Assembly: GCA_003168265.1 (NCBI GenBank)
Contig: PMSV01000002.1
Location: forward strand, 62,001-126,000
Source of the DNA: Chitinophagaceae bacterium
Lineage (GTDB): Bacteria; Bacteroidota; Bacteroidia; Chitinophagales; Chitinophagaceae
Length of the DNA stretch: 64,000 nt
Direction: 5' to 3'
Shown here: positions 17,364 to 27,606 of the stretch, piece after piece
Position numbering within the stretch: position 1 is the first letter of the stretch
Layout of the letters: each line of letters starts with the position of its first letter
Translations under genes and position numbers: made by a program
Notes under the pieces: generated by a model
What the model saw: the letters and a program-made list of their open reading frames with translations, nothing else
Told to the model about the DNA's origin: nothing
Database searches by the model: none

Positions 17364-17430
17364 ATCTGTTTAATTCCTGGATTTAATTCTTGAACTTGAT
17401 TTTTGGGCTCAGTTCTTAAGCAATCATTCG

Positions 17431-18933
17431 CTACCGTTCCTCTGCCCAGGAGATGGTCGCATTGACTGCCCTTTTCCATCCTTTAAGAAGAAGGGCAATC
17501 TTATCAGGGTCCTCGGCCGGTATAAATTTCTTGTCTAATTGCCATTGATTTTGCAAGTCTTCCAAGCTTCCCCAATATCCCACGGCAAGTCCTGCCAGGT
17601 AGGCAGCTCCGAGGGCAGTCGTTTCCGTTATTCTGGGCCTGAGGACCGGGACCTGTAAAAGATCGGACTGGAATTGCATCAGCAGGTTATCGGCTGTTGC
17701 CCCACCATCCACCCTTAGCTCGCTGATAGGGATGCCTGAATCCGCCTCCATTGATTTCAAGACATCATAGGTTTGAAAGGCAATACTTTCGAGGGCGGCC
17801 CTGGCAATATGTGCGTGAGTGGTTCCCCTTGTCATCCCGAATAGGCTTCCCCTGGAATATTGGTTCCAATGGGGTGCACCCAGGCCGGCGAATGCGGGTA
17901 CAAGATAAACGCCTCCGGTATCCGGCACTTGTGCTGCCAGGGATTCCACTTCAGCGGAAGTATGGATCATTCTCAACCCATCCCGAAGCCATTGGACAAC
18001 AGCGCCCCCGATGAATATACTGCCTTCAAGCGCATATTCAACTTTGCCCTGAATCTTCCAAGCGACCGTTGTCAATAAATTGTTTTTGGAATGGACTGGT
18101 TGATCTCCTGTGTTCATGAGCAGGAAGCAACCCGTACCATAAGTATTCTTCCCCATTCCGGCCCGGGTGCAGAGTTGTCCGAATAATGCTGCCTGTTGAT
18201 CACCTGCGATCCCTGCAATTGGAATACCGGAACTGGGAGCAATAATGCTTCCACTCATACCATAAATTTCACTTGAGGCCCGAACCTCCGGCAGCATGGA
18301 GACTGGAATTTCGAATAATCGAAGAAGATCTTCGTCCCATTCGCAGCTATGAATATTGAAGAGCAAGGTTCGCGAAGCATTGGAAATATCTGTGATATGG
18401 AGCTTTCCCGAAGACAGTTTCCAGGCCAGCCAGGAATCCACCGTGCCGAATGCCAGTTCTCCCTTTTCGGCCCGCTTGCGGGCCCCATCAACATGATCTA
18501 AGATCCATTTGATCTTGGTGGCAGAGAAATAGGCATCGATGACAAGGCCGGTCTTATCCCTGATCGAAGCAGATATACCAGCAGCCTGTAGTTCCTGACA
18601 ATAATCGGCTGTTCTTCGGTCCTGCCAAACGATGGCATTGTAAATGGGCTTCCCCGTCTTACGATCCCAGACGATGGTGGTCTCGCGTTGATTAGTTATC
18701 CCGATTGCAGCGATTTGCCTGGCATTCACCCCGTGCTTGGCCATTGTTTCAGCCATCACCCCATACTGGGAAGACCAGATTTCCTCGCCGTCGTGTTCTA
18801 CCCAACCGGGATTAGGAAAGATCTGACGGAATTCTTTTTGTGCCAGGCTGGCAATATTTCCTTCATGATCGAAGAGTATCGCCCTTGAGCTGGTAGTCCC
18901 CTGGTCCAGCGATAAAATATATTTATCCTGCAT
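17431..18933 (-). CDS. glpK: glycerol kinase
   Basis: 500 residues, the normal length. Phosphorylates glycerol with ATP. FGGY-kinase motifs: [15 protein letters not shown] at the start, [39 protein letters not shown] and the C-terminal signature [19 protein letters not shown]. First gene of the glp operon on the minus strand. I saw no exact TAnnTTTG box in its upstream 350 bp; a 20-base palindrome at 19199-19218 lies 266 bp upstream of its start and might serve as an operator. Confidence 0.97.
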   Translation of the reverse strand: MQDKYILSLDQGTTSSRAILFDHEGNIASLAQKEFRQIFPNPGWVEHDGEEIWSSQYGVMAETMAKHGVNARQIAAIGITNQRETTIVWDRKTGKPIYNAIVWQDRRTADYCQELQAAGISASIRDKTGLVIDAYFSATKIKWILDHVDGARKRAEKGELAFGTVDSWLAWKLSSGKLHITDISNASRTLLFNIHSCEWDEDLLRLFEIPVSMLPEVRASSEIYGMSGSIIAPSSGIPIAGIAGDQQAALFGQLCTRAGMGKNTYGTGCFLLMNTGDQPVHSKNNLLTTVAWKIQGKVEYALEGSIFIGGAVVQWLRDGLRMIHTSAEVESLAAQVPDTGGVYLVPAFAGLGAPHWNQYSRGSLFGMTRGTTHAHIARAALESIAFQTYDVLKSMEADSGIPISELRVDGGATADNLLMQFQSDLLQVPVLRPRITETTALGAAYLAGLAVGYWGSLEDLQNQWQLDKKFIPAEDPDKIALLLKGWKRAVNATISWAEER

Positions 18934-19279
18934 GCAATCGAAATTTGGAGCATAAGATACCTAAAAACTCAACTCGCCGATTATCAAAAAAAGAGATTCC
19001 CGGATTTTCTGTTTTACTAAGCGCTGTAACTTTTCACCATCATCAAAAATCTGCTTATGAGAAGCGCTTGTTTACGGATCGCCGCCATCCCTTGGAAGAT
19101 TCCAAAAAAAAACAGCGTCCATTTCACCAGCTGCAAAAACCTTCCCTTAGTATCCAGCTTGCGCTGGTTCGGATAAACTTCATCGGCAGTATCTTGATTC
19201 TTTGTTATTTAACAAAGATTTCCCCCGAAATTTTTCAAAATTATGCGTTCGATCCTTAATTTTCTATAAACTAGTAACC
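18934..19279. other. 346-bp divergent intergenic region glpK / lepB
   Basis: No gene is supported here. A plus-strand open frame (18945-19259) has no domain, no clear start signal and Lys/His/Ser-rich random-looking composition. The only structure I see is the palindrome at 19199-19218. The region must hold promoters for both glpK and lepB, but neither has an exact -7 box. Confidence 0.5.
19199..19218. promoter_or_regulatory. 20-base palindrome TCTTTGTTATTTAACAAAGA
   Basis: Perfect nine-base arms TCTTTGTTA and TAACAAAGA around a two-base centre. The shape is that of a dimeric regulator's operator. It lies 61 bases before lepB and 266 bases upstream of glpK. Too AT-rich and without a T-run to be a terminator. 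Confidence 0.5.
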
Positions 19280-20818
19280 ATGCCTATCCAACAATTTTTG
19301 TTGCTTCTGTTTATCCAGTTGCTTCTCTTGCTCCTTCCTTCTCCAGGTATTTACCTGCTTTTCCAAAAATCAGGAGAAGCCGGATGGAAGGCCTTCATAC
19401 CTTTTTATAATACATGGACCATTCTTAAGATCGGAAAACGAAAAAAATGGATTTTCATCCTTCAATTCCTGCCTATTATCGGATGGTTTGCAACCATGAG
19501 CATTTATATTGATTTAGCCCGCTATTTTGGAAAGTTCCGATTCTATGAAAATACACTTGCTGCCCTTTTTCCTTTTTTCTATTTTCCCTATTTGGGTATG
19601 AAAAGAAAACTTTCCTATCTGGGACCCGATTCTGTCAGGGAATACAAAAAATCGGCTTTAAGGGAATGGATTGACGCAGGAGTTTTTGCTGTAGTGGCCG
19701 CCACTCTGATCCGCACCTTCGTATTCGAATCCTTTGCAATTCCCACGGGTTCTATGGAGAAAACCTTGCTGGTCAATGACTATCTTTTTGCCAGTAAATT
19801 GAGTTATGGACCGCGACTGCCAAATACTCCCCTGGCCTTCCCTTTCGTGCAAAATACCCTGCCGGTTCTGAATTCAAAGTCTTATTTGGAATGGATCAAG
19901 ATACCCTATACGAGGTGGTTTGTCCATCCTGTCAAAAGAAATGATGTTGTTGTATTCAATTTTCCAGAAGGCGATACCACCATCGACAAGGAGGAATATG
20001 GTACAAAGGTCTTGTACTATGATGTGATCCGAAGTCTTGGAAATGGGGATCCTGAGTCAGGCAGAAAGATACTGCTTTCCGATCCGGAAGAATATCCGCT
20101 TATTGTAAGGCCGGTCGATAAATTAGATCTCTTTGTTAAACGCTGTGTAGCCGTTGCAGGCGATACGCTGCAGATCCGGGAAGGCATTCTCTATGTTAAC
20201 GGAGAAAAAGCCTTTTTGCCTGAACATAGCCAAACCGTCTACTATGTTGAAACAGGTGGCCAGCCTCTGGATGACCAGGTTCTGAAAGAGGAGTATCAGG
20301 TCAATATGGATAACAGCGAAGAATTTCAGACGACGGATAAGGCGAATGTGTACCGCATGCTCCTGACCAACGATGCCCTTGAAAAAATGAAAAAAAGCGG
20401 GCTTGCCAAAAATATCCGGTCTGAGATTTATCCTAATTCCCTGGCGCCGGCATTTCCCTTCGATTCCAAACATCCCTGGTCCTTCGATCAGTTCGGCCCC
20501 TTGTGGGTGCCTCGAAAGGGAAGAACGGTTTTGTTGAATGAAGATAATTATTCCCTCTATGAACGTATCATCCGGACCTATGAAGGAAACAAGTTATTTA
20601 GGAGAGACGGAAAGATATTCATCAATGACAGGGCAACTAATCTTTACACTTTTAAGATGGACTATTTCTGGATGATGGGAGATAACAGGCATAATTCCCT
20701 GGATTCAAGGGATTGGGGTTTTGTCCCGGAAGACCATATTGTTGGGAAAGCCAGCACAATATTTATGAGTTGGGATAAGGGGCTCAGATGGGAAAGAATC
20801 TTCAAACAGATTTATTAA
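19280..20818 (+). CDS. lepB: signal peptidase I with N-terminal membrane domain
   Basis: 512 residues from ATG 19280; an in-frame start at 19202 would add 26 unlikely residues. Cleaves signal peptides of exported proteins on the outer face of the inner membrane. The first about 115 residues are a multi-helix membrane region (GWKAFIPFYNTW...) resembling DUF5684, a fusion I recall from Bacteroidota. Catalytic Ser158 is in AIPTGSMEKTLL; the general-base Lys is in VKRCVAVAGDTLQI; box E is MMGDNRHNSLDSRDWGFV. A large insertion (about residues 260-400) separates the catalytic boxes, making it longer than E. coli LepB. Confidence 0.94.
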   Translation: MPIQQFLLLLFIQLLLLLLPSPGIYLLFQKSGEAGWKAFIPFYNTWTILKIGKRKKWIFILQFLPIIGWFATMSIYIDLARYFGKFRFYENTLAALFPFFYFPYLGMKRKLSYLGPDSVREYKKSALREWIDAGVFAVVAATLIRTFVFESFAIPTGSMEKTLLVNDYLFASKLSYGPRLPNTPLAFPFVQNTLPVLNSKSYLEWIKIPYTRWFVHPVKRNDVVVFNFPEGDTTIDKEEYGTKVLYYDVIRSLGNGDPESGRKILLSDPEEYPLIVRPVDKLDLFVKRCVAVAGDTLQIREGILYVNGEKAFLPEHSQTVYYVETGGQPLDDQVLKEEYQVNMDNSEEFQTTDKANVYRMLLTNDALEKMKKSGLAKNIRSEIYPNSLAPAFPFDSKHPWSFDQFGPLWVPRKGRTVLLNEDNYSLYERIIRTYEGNKLFRRDGKIFINDRATNLYTFKMDYFWMMGDNRHNSLDSRDWGFVPEDHIVGKASTIFMSWDKGLRWERIFKQIY

Positions 20819-20904
20819 TAATTTGATTGATCGTCCTGGTAAAAGGCGGCCGTCTTCCAAGACCTATTCTAAAAAGGGATGAAGACTAAATTGAATCCAG
20901 GCTG

Positions 20905-20935
20905 TTGGTTTTCACAGCCATATGCTTTATTTTTA
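20905..20935 (+). promoter_or_regulatory. candidate promoter TTG-N20-TATTTTTA
   Basis: TTG at 20905-20907, 20 bases, then TATTTTTA at 20928-20935, which is one base off TAnnTTTG. It favours ATG 20943 rather than 20922 as the start of the following gene. Confidence 0.35.
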
Positions 20936-20942
20936 CCTGGAT

Positions 20943-21779
20943 ATGGTTTTTCAGCGATCGGTATTTCTATTTTTTTTGGTCTTTTCGATAAGCCTTCTCC
21001 GGGGTCAGGATAGCCTAAACCATTTTTACAAAACCAGTGGCACGCTGGCAATAATTGTAAAAACAGCAGATGGGATTGTCCTGGTCGCCGATTCAAGATT
21101 GGCTTATCGGTCAACTTCGGGAAATGATGTACTGGCTTACCAGGATGGAATGCCCAAATTATTTCCATTAAAAAAATTCGTGTTTGCAGTCTGCGGGGAT
21201 TTCTCAGATGGCACAACGATGGTAGGTAAGATGATAAAAGATTTTGAAAAGAGCAAGCCGGAATACCGCACTCCGGAAGAATGTCTTTACAAATTCGGCG
21301 TTTTTACGAAGAACAGGTACCCTGTATATTTCGGTCGTCTTAAACACACAGTTCTGCTCTGTGCGGGCTATGGCCCGGAGCAGATGATTGCGATGCTGCT
21401 GAATGGAAAGACCTATACCATTGACCAGGATATCTGGGCTTCCAATATTTATGGTAAAATAGATTCCCTGCATTTATTGAACCTGCCCAGAAACGCCGAT
21501 AGCAGGCAAGCCACGGAAACGGTCATCAATACCCTTAAGGATTATATCGGTATCTTTCACAAGGAAGACGAAGCCGGAGGACTTTTTTCAGTGCTGAAGA
21601 TCAGCCTGGACAATAGCTGGCACTGGGTAAGAAATGATTTTTCCGAAAACGATCTGGATACGGAATGTGAGGCTGCACGGGATATATATGATAAGAAGGT
21701 CAGGATTTATTATACCTCAGAAAAGAACAAAAGACTTTTAATGCAATATGTCCGGGAAATCCGGAAAAAATGTCATTAA
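20943..21779 (+). CDS. secreted proteasome-like Ntn-hydrolase protein
   Basis: 278 residues. A hydrophobic signal (SVFLFFLVFSISLLRGQ) precedes a segment very like the start of a proteasome beta subunit: TSGTLAIIVKTADGIVLVAD, continuing SR. Asp50 and Lys72 (PKLFPL) match beta-subunit Asp17 and Lys33 by spacing, and CGDFSDG resembles the following turn. The nucleophile position would be Ser32 (or Thr31/Thr34), nine residues or so after the predicted signal cleavage site, so maturation would need extra trimming. It is not a cytosolic HslV: no ATPase partner is nearby. The substrate is unknown; peptide or amide hydrolysis is only inferred from the fold. Confidence 0.72.
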   Translation: MVFQRSVFLFFLVFSISLLRGQDSLNHFYKTSGTLAIIVKTADGIVLVADSRLAYRSTSGNDVLAYQDGMPKLFPLKKFVFAVCGDFSDGTTMVGKMIKDFEKSKPEYRTPEECLYKFGVFTKNRYPVYFGRLKHTVLLCAGYGPEQMIAMLLNGKTYTIDQDIWASNIYGKIDSLHLLNLPRNADSRQATETVINTLKDYIGIFHKEDEAGGLFSVLKISLDNSWHWVRNDFSENDLDTECEAARDIYDKKVRIYYTSEKNKRLLMQYVREIRKKCH

Positions 21780-21783
21780 GAAA

Positions 21784-22431
21784 CTATTCTTCTTCTTTCA
21801 GGAATGGGTTATTCATTTTCTCAAAACCAATAGTCGTAGGTTCTCCGTGACCGGGATATACAACGGTATCATCGGGCAAGGAAAACAGGGTATGCCTGAT
21901 GCTATGGATGAGTGTGTCATAATCTCCACCTGGCAAATCCGTACGTCCAATGCTTTTTCGGAACAGCACATCACCGCTGATTATGAATTTCTGTGAGGGA
22001 GAGTAGAAGCAAATGCTACCCGGCGAATGCCCCGGACTAAACAGAACCAAGAGTTCATCCTCATCCAGCTTAATGCATTCGTTTTCCTTAAGAAACATCA
22101 ATTCGCTGCGGTAGTTCTCGAATGGCATATTCCATCTTTGACCGGCTTCCGGAGCATATTTCAGCACTAACTCTTCATTTGGATGTATATACAGAGGAAT
22201 GATATATTGATCATGTACGAATTTGTTTCCAAATACATGATCCAGGTGACAATGGGTATTTAACAAATACTTAGGAAATAATTTTTTCTCTTCAATGAAA
22301 TCCTGCAATATTTTTCTTTCATTTCCGAAATAACATCCGGGGTCAATGATGCAACAGGCATCTTTGTCATTGTATAGCACGTATGTATTTTCCAGTATGG
22401 GATTGAAAGTAAATGTCTTTACCGTGAGCAT
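21784..22431 (-). CDS. MBL-fold metallohydrolase (glyoxalase II-like)
   Basis: 215 residues from ATG 22431; longer starts add a Leu/Ile-rich segment not found in the family. Metal ligands: THCHLDH (His60, His62, Asp64, His65), FSPGHSPGS, SGDVLF and YPGHGEPT. This is the short YcbL/glyoxalase II-like group that hydrolyses thioesters such as S-lactoylglutathione or related thiol conjugates; no glyoxalase I neighbour helps to fix the substrate. It converges with the upstream Ntn-hydrolase gene and is divergent from the big barrel protein. Confidence 0.88.
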   Translation of the reverse strand: MLTVKTFTFNPILENTYVLYNDKDACCIIDPGCYFGNERKILQDFIEEKKLFPKYLLNTHCHLDHVFGNKFVHDQYIIPLYIHPNEELVLKYAPEAGQRWNMPFENYRSELMFLKENECIKLDEDELLVLFSPGHSPGSICFYSPSQKFIISGDVLFRKSIGRTDLPGGDYDTLIHSIRHTLFSLPDDTVVYPGHGEPTTIGFEKMNNPFLKEEE

Positions 22432-22505
22432 ACTCGGAGATTTTATCAAAATGTATTTCCCTGATAAAACGGATTGTTCTAACTTTAAAAATTCAAAGGA
22501 TTGGT

Positions 22506-25500
22506 ATGCAATATTGTCAGAATAAATCAAATACAAAATATTTTTTTCCAACTATTCTTCTTTTTCTTACAATCAGCATCACCCAGGCCCAGGTCAATAC
22601 CGTTGAATTTGGAAAAAACCGGTTGCAGTTCAAGAACTTCAAATGGAAATATTATCAGACCCCCAATTTCAACACTTATTTTAGTCAAAACGGTCAACCC
22701 ATTGCGGAATTTGTAGCCCAACTTGCTGAAAAAGAGCTTGCCGGAATTGAGCAATTTACGGAATACGGCCTACAACGCCGCGCGAACCTCGTCGTTTATA
22801 ACAGTTTTAACGAGATGGAACAATCCAATATCGGTCTTAGCCTGGATTGGCAAACCACTGGTGGAATTACCAAACTGGTCAATAACAAAGTCGTTCTTTA
22901 TTATACGGACGATTATAACCAGTTGAGGATACAGGTCAGGGAGGGAATTGCGCGGATCCTTGTAGAAAACATACTATTCGGTGATGACCTGGGAGAATTT
23001 GCCGCCAACCAGACCTTACTCGACCTTCCACAATGGCTGGTGGATGGATATATTGCCTACGCTGCTGAAAACTGGAACCCTACGCTAGATGATCAGCTAA
23101 AATCTGCCATTTTATCAGGTAAATACAATAATTTTTACCAGTTTGCTTTTGAGAAACCCTTGCTTGCCGGGCACGCATTCTGGTATTATCTCGCGGGTAA
23201 ATATAAAAAGGAGAACGTCACCTATTTTCTCTACCTGTCAAGGGTATACCGCAATCTCAACAATGCCTCCCAAAGGATTTGTAAGAAAAAATTTAAGGAA
23301 GTTCTGAAGGATTTTATGGAGGAAGAGGAGCAGGTATATGACAAGGATATCCGGGGCCGCAGGAATATGCCAAAGGGTACGGTTTCGGTGGTGGAAACCC
23401 TGGGACCTGGCCGGGATTTCTTCCATTTTTCCCCCAGTCCTCAACCCAAGAGTCAGACCTATGCGGTGGTACAATATGTAAAGGGTCAGTATTGCGTGGT
23501 ATTGCACGAGAATTTCATCTATACCAAAGTGCTGTTGAAAACCGGAGTGAGGATGAATGATAACCAGATCAATCCGCATTATCCGCTGCTGGCCTGGGAT
23601 CCGAAAGGTACCCGCCTTACTGTCGTTTATTGGGACCGGGGCAAGGTTCACCTTTTTGTTTATGATGTCTCTAAAAGGTATAAGCCGATCGTCCAGGATC
23701 TCGACATGTTCGACCAGGTGCAGGACGTGAAATATATGCTAGATTATAAAACGCTGATCCTAAGTGCGGTCAAAAATGGGCAGTCGGATATTTTCGTTTA
23801 TAAAATGGAGCAGCAGTCACTTGATCAGATCACAAATGATGTGTACAACGACCTGGATGCGAGCTTTGTTTCCTTCCCGGGAAAGACCGGCATCATGTAT
23901 TCATCCAATCGTCCTTCAGCGAATGCGCCTTCCAATGATACAGTGCTGCCCTCCAATAATCATTATAATATTTTTCTGATCGATAACTGGAACAAGAGCG
24001 AATTCAAACAGATATCCCAGCTTACCAGAATGAAGTATAGCGACGCCAGGTATCCCAGTCAGTACAATAACTTTCATTTTACTTTTGTCAGTGAAGAAAA
24101 TGGGATTGCCAACCGTTATGCCGGATTTTTTACAACCCGGAGAGCCGGACTGGACACGGTTTACAGGATAGGAGACGAACTGCTTCACAATCCCGATCCA
24201 ATCGAACTTGATTCCGTATTGAAAGCCTACAAAAAAACCGAGCCGGATTCAATGTATGCTTTTTCCATTACCAATGACTCGGCCTATGTATTTCCCATTA
24301 CAAATTACCAAAGCGGCCTGATTGAGACAAAAACGGCGGGGGATAATGGCCTGGTAAGTGAAGTTAGGCAGGAAGGAGATCTGAAATTCCTTTATAAGCT
24401 AAAGGTCGATGATGCGGCATTGAAAAAAAGAAATATCAATCCCAAGCTGACGGAATTTCGCAGAAAGCAGGTGACTGCAATGCAGATCAGCAAGGGGGGT
24501 GAACTCATTCAGGCAATCAAGAAAGACTTCGATACGGCTAAAAAGAAGGGTGATTTCTTTGAAAACGAGTTTGAACAGGACAAAAACGATACGGCAACAA
24601 AAGCCAAAGCAGCAGAGATGCCTAAAGCTGGTTCTCCTTCGAATGCTCCTGACGGTAATTCTTCTGTTGGGCAGCTCAAAGATGGAAAACCTGCTATTCA
24701 GGATGCCAAACTATACGACTACAAGCTCAAGTTTTCGGTAGATAACTTTACTGCTGGCTTTAACAATGATGTTTTGATCACGAATTACCAGCCCTTTACC
24801 GGCTCGGTTCCTATCACGATGTCGGGCGCTGATGCCTTCAGTGGCATGTTCAAAGCCTCAGTATTCGACTTGTTCGAGGACTGGAGATTTACAGGCGCTT
24901 TTCGTCTGCCCTTCTTCAGTACAGGAGATTCTCCTTCTCCGCTCACTACAGAAACAGGAAATACTTTTACGCCGAACGGAGGTTCTTTTCTGGACGGGAA
25001 TATGGAGTGGTTTGCTAGAGCTGACTACCTGAAAAAAATGTTTGATTTTTCCCTGATCTATTACAGGGAAACGGAAACGGGCACTGCTAACCTCAACGTA
25101 GAGGAGCCTGGTTATTATGATTCTTCGCTCGTAGGGGGAACCTATTATTCCAAAAGCTTTACCAATATTTACGAAGGAGTTATCAAATATCCTTTTGACA
25201 GAATCAGGAGCCTGCGGCTGACACTTGGTATTCGTACCGATCGTTGGGTGCTTCAACCGACCGGAGATCCGAGCACTGATTTGCTGGTTCTGAGTGCCAG
25301 AGATATCAATGATAAAACGATGGCGATTTCAAGGCTGGAATATGTTTACGATAACAGTATCCTTAAAACGACGAATATATGGAATGGGCTGCGATACAAG
25401 TTCTATATGGAATTCTATGATCAGATCAATCAGCCGGACGGAATCGGAGAAGGAAGGAAAATGTTCAATTTCGGTTTTGATGCCAGGAATTATTATCCCA

Positions 25501-26066
25501 TCTATCGGAACCTGATCTGGGCTCTCCGTGCGGCCGGCGATTTTTCCTGGGGTAATCAAAAGATCATCTATTATTTAGGCGGTACGGATGGCTGGCTTTT
25601 CCCGAAAGCCTACCAGACCCAGCCTGCACAGGATAATACCTATGCTTACCAGAGCCTGGCGGTCAACCTTCGCGGTTTTGACCAGAATATTGCCAATGGC
25701 AATAACAATGTTGTGATCAATAGCGAACTCCGTTTGCCGATCTTCTCTACCTTATTTAATAAGCCCATCAATAATGCCTTCCTGCGCAATTTCCAGTTGG
25801 TGCAGTTCTTTGACCTGGGAAGCGCATGGAATGGCAATTATAATAAGATCCAAAGGCCCTCAGTCACTTACACTACGAGTGATTCTCTTAATCCTGTTAC
25901 CATCCTGGTCCGTGCCGGTGGCATCGGGCCATTTGCGGGCGGTTATGGTTTTGGAGTCCGCAGTACTTTACTGGGATATTTCCTTCGCTGCGATGTAGGA
26001 TGGCAAATGAATACTTTTTTTGGAACGGCTCCGGTAGTTAATGTTTCAATGGGAGTCGACTTCTGA
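22506..26066 (+). CDS. large outer-membrane protein: TolB-like propeller plus C-terminal beta-barrel
   Basis: 1186 residues. Signal peptide ending ISITQAQ. Residues about 30-260 resemble an inactive peptidase-MA-like region (LLDLPQWLVDGYIAYAAENW, no HExxH). Residues about 300-560 carry WD40/TolB-type repeats (HYPLLAWDPKGTRLTVVY, DLDASFVSFPGKTGIMYSSN). A charged linker rich in Lys/Asp (about 650-720) leads to a C-terminal barrel of about 430 residues with many alternating strands, ending VVNVSMGVDF: a terminal Phe, as expected for barrels folded by BamA. Function unknown; a surface assembly or transport role is inferred. Such genes are often labelled TolB-like in Bacteroidota, but the barrel makes it different from TolB. 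Confidence 0.82.
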   Translation: MQYCQNKSNTKYFFPTILLFLTISITQAQVNTVEFGKNRLQFKNFKWKYYQTPNFNTYFSQNGQPIAEFVAQLAEKELAGIEQFTEYGLQRRANLVVYNSFNEMEQSNIGLSLDWQTTGGITKLVNNKVVLYYTDDYNQLRIQVREGIARILVENILFGDDLGEFAANQTLLDLPQWLVDGYIAYAAENWNPTLDDQLKSAILSGKYNNFYQFAFEKPLLAGHAFWYYLAGKYKKENVTYFLYLSRVYRNLNNASQRICKKKFKEVLKDFMEEEEQVYDKDIRGRRNMPKGTVSVVETLGPGRDFFHFSPSPQPKSQTYAVVQYVKGQYCVVLHENFIYTKVLLKTGVRMNDNQINPHYPLLAWDPKGTRLTVVYWDRGKVHLFVYDVSKRYKPIVQDLDMFDQVQDVKYMLDYKTLILSAVKNGQSDIFVYKMEQQSLDQITNDVYNDLDASFVSFPGKTGIMYSSNRPSANAPSNDTVLPSNNHYNIFLIDNWNKSEFKQISQLTRMKYSDARYPSQYNNFHFTFVSEENGIANRYAGFFTTRRAGLDTVYRIGDELLHNPDPIELDSVLKAYKKTEPDSMYAFSITNDSAYVFPITNYQSGLIETKTAGDNGLVSEVRQEGDLKFLYKLKVDDAALKKRNINPKLTEFRRKQVTAMQISKGGELIQAIKKDFDTAKKKGDFFENEFEQDKNDTATKAKAAEMPKAGSPSNAPDGNSSVGQLKDGKPAIQDAKLYDYKLKFSVDNFTAGFNNDVLITNYQPFTGSVPITMSGADAFSGMFKASVFDLFEDWRFTGAFRLPFFSTGDSPSPLTTETGNTFTPNGGSFLDGNMEWFARADYLKKMFDFSLIYYRETETGTANLNVEEPGYYDSSLVGGTYYSKSFTNIYEGVIKYPFDRIRSLRLTLGIRTDRWVLQPTGDPSTDLLVLSARDINDKTMAISRLEYVYDNSILKTTNIWNGLRYKFYMEFYDQINQPDGIGEGRKMFNFGFDARNYYPIYRNLIWALRAAGDFSWGNQKIIYYLGGTDGWLFPKAYQTQPAQDNTYAYQSLAVNLRGFDQNIANGNNNVVINSELRLPIFSTLFNKPINNAFLRNFQLVQFFDLGSAWNGNYNKIQRPSVTYTTSDSLNPVTILVRAGGIGPFAGGYGFGVRSTLLGYFLRCDVGWQMNTFFGTAPVVNVSMGVDF

Positions 26067-26103
26067 TGAATCCATAATGTTGTGCTCATGCAGTTTACGG
26101 CAA

Positions 26104-27606
26104 TCAAAACCAAGCCCCTATATAGGGAAGTTTCCGGAATTCCATCTTTTCTATGCGGGATACGAATAGGATGAACCCGGCGGTTAAAAAGCTGGCCAGA
26201 CTCAGGCTGAACAGATTGCTTTTCCAAAAACCAGTCAGGAAATGGTGCAGGAAATAAAGCAGCGCCACGATGACCATGTAGGCGACCAGTTTTTTGGCAG
26301 GATAGGGGATCGGGTAGGCCTTTTGTCCCCAGTAATAGGAGATGACCATCATGCTTCCATAGCATAAGAAGGTGGCCCAGGCGCTTGCCATATATCCGAA
26401 ATAAGGGATGAAAAAATAATTAATGATCAGGGTGATGGCTGCTCCGGTAAGCGTAATATAAGCTCCGGCCGTTGTTTTTCCGGTTAACCTGTACCAGATG
26501 GAGAGATTATAGTAAATGCCCAGGAACATATTGGCAAATAACAGGATCGGGACTATTTTCAAACCTTCCCACATTTTCGGGTCGCGTATGATCAGCACTT
26601 TCCAGACATTCACATAAAGAGAAGCAACCAGGAACATGGCACAAATCACGATCACAAAAAATTTCATTACACGGGCATATGTTCTCGGCGCATTCTGATC
26701 GGTCGATTGTTTAAAGAAAAATGGCTCCGCCCCGAGACGGAAAGCCTGTATAAACAAAGAGATAAGCAGGGATAATTTATAGCAGGCGTTGTAGATTCCC
26801 ACCTGGAAAGTGGCAGCCTCCTTAGGTAAAGGCAGCCATTTTTCCAGCATGACCCTGTCAAAAGTCTCATTGATTATCCCACCGAAGCCTGCGATGGTAA
26901 GGGGAAGGGAATAGAGAACGATTTCCTTCCAGAGCCGGGTATTGACCTCCCAACGGAATAGAAATAACTCCTTTACCAATACTGCTAACTGGAAAAGGGA
27001 TTGAGCAAGATTTCCTATAAGAACATAGCCGACTCCAAATCCTGCGCTGTAAAAGAAAAGCAGGATGCTGTCAGGATGCTTCTTATACAGTGAGGGGAAG
27101 ACGGAAAGGAAAAAATAGGTTACCAGAATATTGATCAGGATGCCTGTGACCCGAATAAAAGCATATTTTCTTGGTCTTCCTTCATATCGGAGTTTGGCAA
27201 AGGGTATGGTGGAAATGGTATCCAGTGCAATGATGAAGGCGCTGATCGTAATGTATTCGGGATGGTTGTCGATGCCGATGAATTGGGCTATCTGCTGCCG
27301 GTAAAATATAGTTATAGCCGTGATGATGGTTGTGCTGATCAACAATGAAGTAATGATCGTATTATAAACGTCCTTCTCATGCTCCTTTTTTTGTATATAG
27401 CGGAAATAGGCCGTTTCAAAGCCAAACATGGTCAGGGTATAAAGAAAAGGGATCATGGAATATACCAGGGCCATTTTCCCGAACTCCGTAGTTCCTATGA
27501 ACTCATGGGTGAGATAGGGGGTTAGAAGGACATTCAGGAGTCGGGCAAAAATGGAACTTGCTCCATACCAGATAGTCTGCCCCGCCAGTTTTTTAATGCT
27601 GCTCAA
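26104..27606 (-). CDS. polysaccharide/lipid-linked oligosaccharide flippase (Wzx-like, MOP superfamily)
   Basis: 500 residues with 12-14 hydrophobic helices and the family start LAGQTIWYGASSIFARLLNVLLTPYLTHEF...FGKMALVYSM. It would move lipid-linked sugars across the inner membrane. No glycosyltransferases or polymerase are next to it, so it is a stand-alone member, possibly serving peptidoglycan or surface glycan assembly. It converges with the outer-membrane protein gene, with 37 bp between stops. Confidence 0.88.
   Translation of the reverse strand: MSSIKKLAGQTIWYGASSIFARLLNVLLTPYLTHEFIGTTEFGKMALVYSMIPFLYTLTMFGFETAYFRYIQKKEHEKDVYNTIITSLLISTTIITAITIFYRQQIAQFIGIDNHPEYITISAFIIALDTISTIPFAKLRYEGRPRKYAFIRVTGILINILVTYFFLSVFPSLYKKHPDSILLFFYSAGFGVGYVLIGNLAQSLFQLAVLVKELFLFRWEVNTRLWKEIVLYSLPLTIAGFGGIINETFDRVMLEKWLPLPKEAATFQVGIYNACYKLSLLISLFIQAFRLGAEPFFFKQSTDQNAPRTYARVMKFFVIVICAMFLVASLYVNVWKVLIIRDPKMWEGLKIVPILLFANMFLGIYYNLSIWYRLTGKTTAGAYITLTGAAITLIINYFFIPYFGYMASAWATFLCYGSMMVISYYWGQKAYPIPYPAKKLVAYMVIVALLYFLHHFLTGFWKSNLFSLSLASFLTAGFILFVSRIEKMEFRKLPYIGAWF

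Noticed and set aside
18945-19259. 104-codon open frame between glpK and lepB
   Set aside because: Lys/His/Ser-rich with no signal or domain; overlaps the intergenic palindrome.
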